This document shows positions 7,682 through 12,424 of a DNA stretch of 12,424 nucleotides, piece by piece (within the stretch, counting starts at the first letter, position 1; every line of letters begins with the position of its first letter). The DNA comes from Bacteroidota bacterium (GTDB taxonomy: Bacteria > Bacteroidota > Bacteroidia > Flavobacteriales_F > PHOS-HE28). Where the stretch lies: assembly GCA_023430945.1 (NCBI GenBank), contig JAEYYE010000022.1, forward strand, positions 1 through 12,424, read 5' to 3'. The notes under the pieces are model-generated. The model saw only the letters and a program-made list of their open reading frames with translations. It made no database searches and was not told the DNA's origin. A program made the translations under genes and the position numbers.

Positions 7682-9526
7682 TCAATAATAACCAACGATC
7701 TGCGGACTTACGAAACTGAAGTCGCGCGTACCCGGGTTGAAGTTCGTGAACGCGTTAGGCTCCCAGAGCGATCCCTGTTCTTCCGGGATGAAGGGATAGA
7801 AACTGAGCGCGACCTCGAAGGTGTTCATCAGCAATCGTTCATTGCGTACAAGGATCCCGGCAGTCAGCGAACTGTGTATGCGCCCGGAAAGAAAAGGCTT
7901 GTTCTCATCATCGAGCACGCCGAAACCGAGCAACAGTACCGGGGCGATCTTGAAACCGATGAGGTCCCACGGCGCGTAACCCACCGTTTCGAAATTGAGG
8001 ATGGTGCGATGGGAACCGTACAACTGGCTGCTCTCGAACCCGTACATGGCGGGCACGTTCAACGAAAGCTTGCTGCTATAGGTAGGTTTGTTGAAACCCA
8101 TGACCGAACTGAAGCGCACGAACTGGCGCACGTGCCAGCGGCCCAATGTGGCCAGCTGGCTGAAGTACGTGAATCCGCCGCGGAACGTACCATCGAAGAT
8201 CTTGCCGGTGTTGAGGAACGTGCCGTAGGAGATCTCGTAGCTCAGGTAGCCGAAACCTTCGTAGTTGCGGCCCCGCGCAAGCTCGCCGCCAACATAAGGC
8301 AGGTTTGCCAGTCCTTCCCGTTTTTGCATGCCGGTGATGAATCGGATGAGCAATCCTTCGGGAACATCCTCGGTAAGACCGAAACGGAACAGGTAGCGTT
8401 CCTTGTAGTACTGCCGCTGGCTGAGGCCGATGCCGACCAGGAACAACGTGTTCCTGCGATAGATCCCACTGATGTCGTCGGTGAGCGATGGCCGCCTGTC
8501 GTACCTGGTGAGCGCGATCCTGCTCCCGGCCACGATGCTGCTCACCCGGCCGGATTCGGGCCCGTTCCTTTCCAGCGGAAAACTGCGTGCGACCCATGTA
8601 TCCAGGTTCAATGGATCCACGCGCATGAACGCGATCGGTTCTTCATTCTCGTAAGCCGTCGGGGTTCGGATCCAATGTTTGGCCATGTAGATGCCACCAG
8701 CCCAGCGCGCAAGCGGTGAATAGAAAGGCCGGTCCAGCGAAAGACCAAGGAAATCCTGCTGTTCGGTGATGTAATAGCTGGCGAGAGAACCCACGTACGA
8801 ATTACCGATGTTATACACGCGGTGATGACCGCGCCATTCAATGAACTGGTCCTCGAGGCGGACCGTGGCACGTTGATCCAGCTCATGGCCGAGACCCAGC
8901 AGGTTCCTTTCGGTGATGCGGCCGTTGGCCTTGGTGAGATCGCCATCGGCACCCACGTCGATCGTCCACCGATCGAGCACGCGAACCACAAGGTCCACGG
9001 AATCCTTCGTCAAGCCAACGGGCCTTACAGTGATCCGGGCATCGTTCACTGCAGGCGAAGTACGCAGGATCCGTTCCGATTCAACGATCTTCAATGGATC
9101 CAATGGATCGAAGGGACGTACGAGCAGCAGGTTGCGGATGATCCGCGGACGTGATCGGGCATGCAACCGGTTGCCGAGCCGCTGCAGGCCGTTGGTCGCT
9201 TTCATCGCAGTATCCTCCACCGTATAACCGAATGGATCGGAAACATCGATCAGGATGTGCCGCACGATCCGTCCCTTGAACTTCGCGTAGGGATTGGATC
9301 GGCGTGCGGGAAGTGCTGGTGCGGGCGGTGGTTTCTCCTCCGGATCGGGCGGAACGAAGATCGCGCTGTGTATCCACCGCGTGACCTTGCGTTTCTCCGA
9401 GAACCGTTCGATCTTCTCGTAGATCGTTTCAGAAGTGTCCGCTTTTTCCTCCTGGGCAGCGATCGGCGCGGCCGTGCCAAGGCACAGCAGCGCGATCAGG
9501 AGCCGGAACCATCGATCGGATCTCAC
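7682..9526 (-). CDS. Omp85/BamA-like outer-membrane protein with POTRA-like N-terminus
   Basis: The protein has 614 residues from the GTG at 9526. This start yields a classical signal peptide (residues 1-24: RSDRWFR, core LLIALLCLGTAA, cleavage before QEEK). The frame stays open upstream with an ATG at 9589, an ATG at 9634 and a GTG at 9646, but these would bury the signal. A charged segment and a Pro-rich linker (about 60-70, EEKPPPAPALP) follow, then one or two POTRA-like units (about 84-190; ILIDVSDPFGYT, then a segment ending VDLVVRVLDRWTID). The transition ERNLLGLGHEL near 206 is typical of the start of Omp85 barrels. The remainder (about 195-614) has alternating aromatic strands and ends in VGYY. 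The family is widespread in Bacteroidetes as an uncharacterised outer-membrane protein. Assembly or translocation of outer-membrane components is inferred. It is not the main BamA, because it is too short. Confidence 0.85.
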   Translation of the reverse strand: MRSDRWFRLLIALLCLGTAAPIAAQEEKADTSETIYEKIERFSEKRKVTRWIHSAIFVPPDPEEKPPPAPALPARRSNPYAKFKGRIVRHILIDVSDPFGYTVEDTAMKATNGLQRLGNRLHARSRPRIIRNLLLVRPFDPLDPLKIVESERILRTSPAVNDARITVRPVGLTKDSVDLVVRVLDRWTIDVGADGDLTKANGRITERNLLGLGHELDQRATVRLEDQFIEWRGHHRVYNIGNSYVGSLASYYITEQQDFLGLSLDRPFYSPLARWAGGIYMAKHWIRTPTAYENEEPIAFMRVDPLNLDTWVARSFPLERNGPESGRVSSIVAGSRIALTRYDRRPSLTDDISGIYRRNTLFLVGIGLSQRQYYKERYLFRFGLTEDVPEGLLIRFITGMQKREGLANLPYVGGELARGRNYEGFGYLSYEISYGTFLNTGKIFDGTFRGGFTYFSQLATLGRWHVRQFVRFSSVMGFNKPTYSSKLSLNVPAMYGFESSQLYGSHRTILNFETVGYAPWDLIGFKIAPVLLLGFGVLDDENKPFLSGRIHSSLTAGILVRNERLLMNTFEVALSFYPFIPEEQGSLWEPNAFTNFNPGTRDFSFVSPQIVGYY

Positions 9527-9700
9527 TGTAATGGCCGCTGGATCAATTGGAACTTCCACGCCCACAGGAGCAACGGCAGTCACGGGCATGCAATTTGCGT
9601 TCCTTTCGGCAGTTATTCCAAGTGTGATCCACATTGGCTGGTTCACGATCGATCCAGGTCCATGCGGTGCCGGCCCATATCCATTGCTTATTTCGTCTCG
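9527..9700. promoter_or_regulatory. Divergent intergenic region between Omp85-like and barrel-like genes
   Basis: These 174 bases separate the GTG start of the minus-strand Omp85-like gene from the ATG of the plus-strand envelope gene, so both promoters should lie here. I found no full TAnnTTTG match on either strand; TATTTCG at 9690-9696 on the plus strand is only a weak resemblance. The minus-strand frame is open as far as 9646, so part of this region could be coding if an upstream start is used. Confidence 0.45.
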
Positions 9701-10552
9701 ATGTCACGCCCGATCCAATTGCTTCTTCTGCTTCTGTTGATGGCCCCGGAGATCCACGCCCAGGGACTCATGGATCGAAAACGGCCGGAGCTGATCCCGG
9801 GTGAAGGAAAGGTGCGTCGTGGCGGTTTCTACTTCGCCCCCGGGATCACGTACCTGCTTCCGCGTGCTTCCGAAGAGAATGAGGAAATGTTCCGCAATGA
9901 GGACACGACTTACGTGGCAACGTACGATCCCAGCGGAAAAATCGGGCTTTATCTCGAAGCTGGTTGGTTCCACGCGACGCGTGACCCGGTGATCCTGGAT
10001 TATTGGGATGTCGGCCTGGCCTACAAGAATTTCCGCGGAAGCGAAACTTCGCTTGGGATCTTGCGCCGCGGCGAACTGATCGATACGCTTCCCAGTGAAG
10101 GGGAATTTGCGGAACGCTATCTCACGCTGCATCTGAACGCGAACAAGTTCATCCAGATCCGCGACTACACGTTCCTGCAGCTCACGCTCGGCGCCAACGC
10201 CGACTACCGGATCGGAAGCGACTACGCGCACACGGCACTTCCCTTGTTGAACCAGCACACGTTTCCTCCCGATCTGATCGGACAACTGCATTTCAAGCTT
10301 GGCGTGGGTTTCAAGGTCACTGGAAGTTTGCTCCTCATTCCTTCGGTGGAAACACCTGTCTTCAGTATTGTTCCCGAGGATGGCGGAAGATGGGGTGAGT
10401 TGGACTGGTTCAGCAGTACGTATCGGCCGCTGATCTTCAGCGTGCGTTTCCTCTGGCTGCGTGCGCCGAAAGGGTTCAAATGTCCGCCGGTGGTTCGCCA
10501 GCCGGGAGAGAAGAAAAGCAAAAGGTATAAACCTGCGGGGCATCATCCTTAG
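9701..10552 (+). CDS. Exported outer-membrane beta-barrel-like protein, function unknown
   Basis: The protein has 283 residues from the ATG at 9701. The reading frame is open further upstream, but there it only runs antisense to the Omp85-like gene. This ATG gives a clear signal peptide (1-20: MSRPIQ, core LLLLLLLMA, cleavage IHA before QGLMD). The mature part is rich in alternating hydrophobic and aromatic strands (GGFYFAPGITYLLP, IGLYLEAGWFH, YLTLHLNANKFIQI, FLQLTLGANADYRIG, LIGQLHFKLGVGFKV, PLIFSVRFLWL), as in a small outer-membrane barrel. It ends in a basic, Pro-containing tail (GEKKSKRYKPAGHHP). I do not recognise the family. It diverges from the Omp85-like gene and converges on the hydrolase gene with a 39-base gap. 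Confidence 0.85.
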   Translation: MSRPIQLLLLLLLMAPEIHAQGLMDRKRPELIPGEGKVRRGGFYFAPGITYLLPRASEENEEMFRNEDTTYVATYDPSGKIGLYLEAGWFHATRDPVILDYWDVGLAYKNFRGSETSLGILRRGELIDTLPSEGEFAERYLTLHLNANKFIQIRDYTFLQLTLGANADYRIGSDYAHTALPLLNQHTFPPDLIGQLHFKLGVGFKVTGSLLLIPSVETPVFSIVPEDGGRWGELDWFSSTYRPLIFSVRFLWLRAPKGFKCPPVVRQPGEKKSKRYKPAGHHP

Positions 10553-10591
10553 CCTGAAGGAATTGAGAATTCAGAATGTAGATCGATCCGA

Positions 10592-11227
10592 TCAGCGTAG
10601 GAACGGATTCGAGCGCTTTTCGATACCGATCGTGGTTTCCGGCCCGTGGCCACAATACACTTTCACATCATCGCCAAGGGTGAACAATTCCGATCGGATG
10701 CTGTTGAGCAGCGTTTCCATGTTCCCGCCTGGCAGATCGGTGCGGCCGATGCTTCCGCGAAAGAGCACGTCGCCAGCGATCACGAAGCGCTGATCCTTGC
10801 TGAACAAGGCGATATGTCCGGGCGAATGGCCCGGCACGAAGAGCACTTCCAATTCATCTTCACCCAGCTTGATCTTTTCGCCCTTTGTGATCAAGCGGCC
10901 ATGCTCTGGCGAAGGCTCGTAGGGAATACCATACATCGCTGCTACGCGCGGCCCATTCTCCAGGATCGGCACATCGGCGGCATGCAATTCAGGCTTCAAC
11001 CCATATTGGCGATGGACCCATGCGTTGCCAAGAATGTGATCGATATGTGCGTGGGTGAGCACAAGACGGATCGGAACAAGTGCGTTATCGTTCAGGAACG
11101 CTTCAAGCTCCTGCTCCTCATCGCGATCGGAACAACCCGGATCGATGAGAATGGCCTTGCCATCGCTGTGCAGCACATACGTGTTCTCCTGGAAGGGATT
11201 GAAGGTGAAACTGGTGATCTGTATCAT
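10592..11227 (-). CDS. Metallo-beta-lactamase-fold hydrolase, glyoxalase II-like (YcbL type)
   Basis: The protein has 211 residues from the ATG at 11227, whose N-terminus (MIQITSFTFNPFQENTYVL) is where this family normally starts. An ATG at 11320 in the same frame would add 31 unconserved residues. The metal site is complete: H59, H61, D63 and H64 in THAHIDH, H134 in GHSPGH, D153 in AGDVLF, and H194 in CGHGPETT. GRTDLPGGN at 161-169 is characteristic of the glyoxalase II/YcbL group. The length matches the short YcbL-like enzymes that lack the C-terminal helical domain of classical glyoxalase II. The likely activity is hydrolysis of S-lactoylglutathione-type or other thioesters in the cytoplasm; the physiological substrate is uncertain because many Bacteroidetes lack glutathione. 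It is divergent from the TolB-like gene. Confidence 0.93.
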   Translation of the reverse strand: MIQITSFTFNPFQENTYVLHSDGKAILIDPGCSDRDEEQELEAFLNDNALVPIRLVLTHAHIDHILGNAWVHRQYGLKPELHAADVPILENGPRVAAMYGIPYEPSPEHGRLITKGEKIKLGEDELEVLFVPGHSPGHIALFSKDQRFVIAGDVLFRGSIGRTDLPGGNMETLLNSIRSELFTLGDDVKVYCGHGPETTIGIEKRSNPFLR

Positions 11228-11273
11228 GCAGGAAAAGCCCGAAATTCGTACTCCGATAAGAATGGGACTCCCC

Positions 11274-11281
11274 CGAAAGTA
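11274..11281 (-). promoter_or_regulatory. Candidate -7 box (TACTTTCG) for the hydrolase gene
   Basis: On the minus strand TACTTTCG differs from TAnnTTTG at one position and lies 46 bases upstream of the ATG at 11227. I see no good -33 TTG at the usual spacing. If this is the promoter, the alternative ATG at 11320 lies upstream of the transcription start and cannot be used. Confidence 0.25.
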
Positions 11282-11319
11282 GCTAACTTCAACCAGTGTT
11301 TTCACGATCGAGACCTCCA

Positions 11320-12424
11320 TTGAAGGCGATCACCGGCCTGTTGGGCATCTTGTTGCTCTCCCTTTGCGCACCGGCGCAATTCTATTCCGGGTCACAGCAG
11401 GAGTACGGCAAGAACCGCGTGCAGTACCAGGAATTCCTCTGGCAGCAGTATCGCTTCGAGGAGATGGAAGTGTACTTCTACAAGGAAGGGCAGGATCTTG
11501 CGAAGTACACGGCACAGGCCGCCACGCGCCACCTGAAAGAACTCGAAACGGCCTTCGATTTCGCGCTCGATGAACGCCTCCAGTTCATCGTCTACAATTC
11601 GCTCACCGATTTCCGCCAGAGCAACATCGGCCTGGCGAGCATGAGCGGCGATAATAACATCGGTGGCGCAACGCGCATCGTGGGCACCAAGATCTTCGTC
11701 TACTTCGAAGGCGATCACACATTGCTCGACAGGCAGATCCGATCGGGGATCGCGCATGTGATCATCGATCAGATGATGTTCGGTGGCAATTGGCGGGACA
11801 TGGTGCGCAGTTCAACCTTCATGAGTCTCCCGAACTGGTACATCGATGGCATCATCAGCTACCATTCCGTGCCGTGGGATGCGGAACTGAACAACCGGAT
11901 CCGCGATGGCGTGATGAGCGATCGGTTCCGCAAGTTGAACCGGTTGCAGGGCGATGATCCGCGGCTGGCCGGCCATGCGATCTGGAAATATGTGGCCGAT
12001 GTGTACGGGCCAGGCGTGATCCCCAATATCCTTTACATGACACGCGTGAGCCGCAATGTGGAGAGCGGTTTCCTGTTCGTGCTGGGGGTTTCGCTGCGCA
12101 CATTGACCGAGGAATGTTTCGCCTACTACAAAGGGCGCTTCGCGGATGAGGATCGCACGCGGCAGGAAGCATCGCTGGAGGAATTCCCGATCAAGACGAA
12201 GAAGCGGCGGATCTACAGTGAATTCAAACAAAGTCCGGACGGCCGCTATTATGCGTGGGTCACCAACGAGCTCGGGCAGTACAAGGTCTGGGTGCACGAG
12301 ATCGCCACGGGAAAAACGCGCAAGATCATCAAAGGCGAGAAGAAGCTCGAACGGATCATCGATACGAGCTTCCCTATCCTGGCGTGGCACCCCACGGGCG
12401 ATGCGCTCAGCTATACCGTGGAAA
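11320..12424 (+). CDS. TolB-like propeller protein with inactive peptidase MA-like N-terminal domain; 3' end beyond window
   Basis: The frame is open from a TTG at 11320 to the right edge (368 codons). TTG is chosen because it gives a compact signal peptide (MKAITGLLGILLLSLCAPA, cleavage before QFYSG). A GTG at 11296 is the only other candidate before an in-frame TAA at 11284. Residues about 25-285 resemble the peptidase MA fold common in Bacteroidetes TolB-like proteins (KNRVQYQEFLWQQYRFEEMEV, LPNWYIDGIISY). At the catalytic helix the sequence is AHVIIDQ (145-151), not HExxH, so protease activity is not expected. From about 295 a beta-propeller of PD40/TolB type begins (SPDGRYYAWVTNELGQYKVW, then WHPTGDALSY). 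Related proteins are around 1000 residues, so most of the propeller is missing here. It is probably periplasmic; a structural or binding role is inferred. Confidence 0.88.
   Translation, partial: MKAITGLLGILLLSLCAPAQFYSGSQQEYGKNRVQYQEFLWQQYRFEEMEVYFYKEGQDLAKYTAQAATRHLKELETAFDFALDERLQFIVYNSLTDFRQSNIGLASMSGDNNIGGATRIVGTKIFVYFEGDHTLLDRQIRSGIAHVIIDQMMFGGNWRDMVRSSTFMSLPNWYIDGIISYHSVPWDAELNNRIRDGVMSDRFRKLNRLQGDDPRLAGHAIWKYVADVYGPGVIPNILYMTRVSRNVESGFLFVLGVSLRTLTEECFAYYKGRFADEDRTRQEASLEEFPIKTKKRRIYSEFKQSPDGRYYAWVTNELGQYKVWVHEIATGKTRKIIKGEKKLERIIDTSFPILAWHPTGDALSYTVE

Noticed and set aside
7874..8719. 281-codon plus-strand open frame opposite the Omp85-like gene
   Set aside because: It is antisense to a well-supported outer-membrane gene, is His/Glu-rich without domain logic, and has no signal or motif. 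High GC and few stops explain it.
9161..9700. Upstream extension of the plus-strand 9701-10552 frame by 180 codons
   Set aside because: It runs antisense through the start of the Omp85-like gene and would bury the clear signal peptide beginning at the ATG at 9701.
9704..10546. 280-codon minus-strand frame opposite the barrel-like gene
   Set aside because: A shadow of the plus-strand gene; the plus-strand product has a signal peptide and amphipathic strands, this one has neither.
10554..10574. Possible hairpin between the convergent genes (GAATT-GAG-AATTC with outer CTG/CAG)
   Set aside because: The stem is short and AT-rich, needs a bulge to extend, and has no T-run, so it is too weak to call a bidirectional terminator.
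10646..11323. 225-codon plus-strand frame opposite the hydrolase
   Set aside because: The minus strand carries a complete metal-binding motif set, so this frame is a by-product.
11812..12390. 192-codon minus-strand frame opposite the TolB-like gene
   Set aside because: The plus-strand frame matches a known protein layout through the same bases; the minus frame shows no recognisable motif.

Overview
The window looks like a chromosomal stretch from a member of the Bacteroidota, probably a Flavobacteriales-like lineage. The evidence is a type IX secretion (T9SS) C-terminal sorting domain, signal peptides that all place Gln right after the predicted cleavage site, promoter-like boxes of the Bacteroidetes TAnnTTTG type, absence of obvious Shine-Dalgarno sequences, and several protein families typical of this phylum. 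There are no rRNA or tRNA genes, insertion sequences, CRISPR arrays or phage genes that I could recognise.

Layout. Positions 1-9526 hold five co-directional minus-strand genes. In transcription order they are: an Omp85/BamA-like outer-membrane protein (9526-7682), a 69-residue Kazal-type inhibitor lipoprotein (7670-7461), a membrane-anchored M23 peptidase (7391-6420), a giant secreted protein with two YCF48/BNR-type propellers, Ig/PKD-like modules and a T9SS sorting domain (6393-2716), and a tandem paralogue of that giant protein that is open to the left window edge (2577-1, C-terminus outside the window). A plus-strand gene for a signal-peptide-bearing, probably barrel-forming envelope protein (9701-10552) diverges from the Omp85 gene. 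It converges on a minus-strand glyoxalase-II-like metallo-beta-lactamase-fold hydrolase (11227-10592). Divergent from the hydrolase is a plus-strand gene (from 11320 to the right edge, incomplete) for a TolB-like protein whose N-terminal domain resembles peptidase MA but lacks the HExxH motif.

How it fits together. Nearly everything is envelope biology: outer-membrane insertion or translocation (Omp85-like), a surface or periplasmic protease inhibitor, a peptidoglycan endopeptidase, large exported T9SS cargo, and a periplasmic propeller protein. The two giant genes are long, repetitive and lower in GC (about 48-52% in sampled lines) than the rest (about 57-67%). They look like a locally duplicated accessory module beside core envelope genes.

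I see no convincing new biological system. The most useful observations are the tandem double-propeller paralogues, the Kazal lipoprotein among envelope genes, two perfect 6-1-6 palindromes at gene starts, a strong over-representation of GATC, and five out of five signal peptides obeying the Gln+1 rule.
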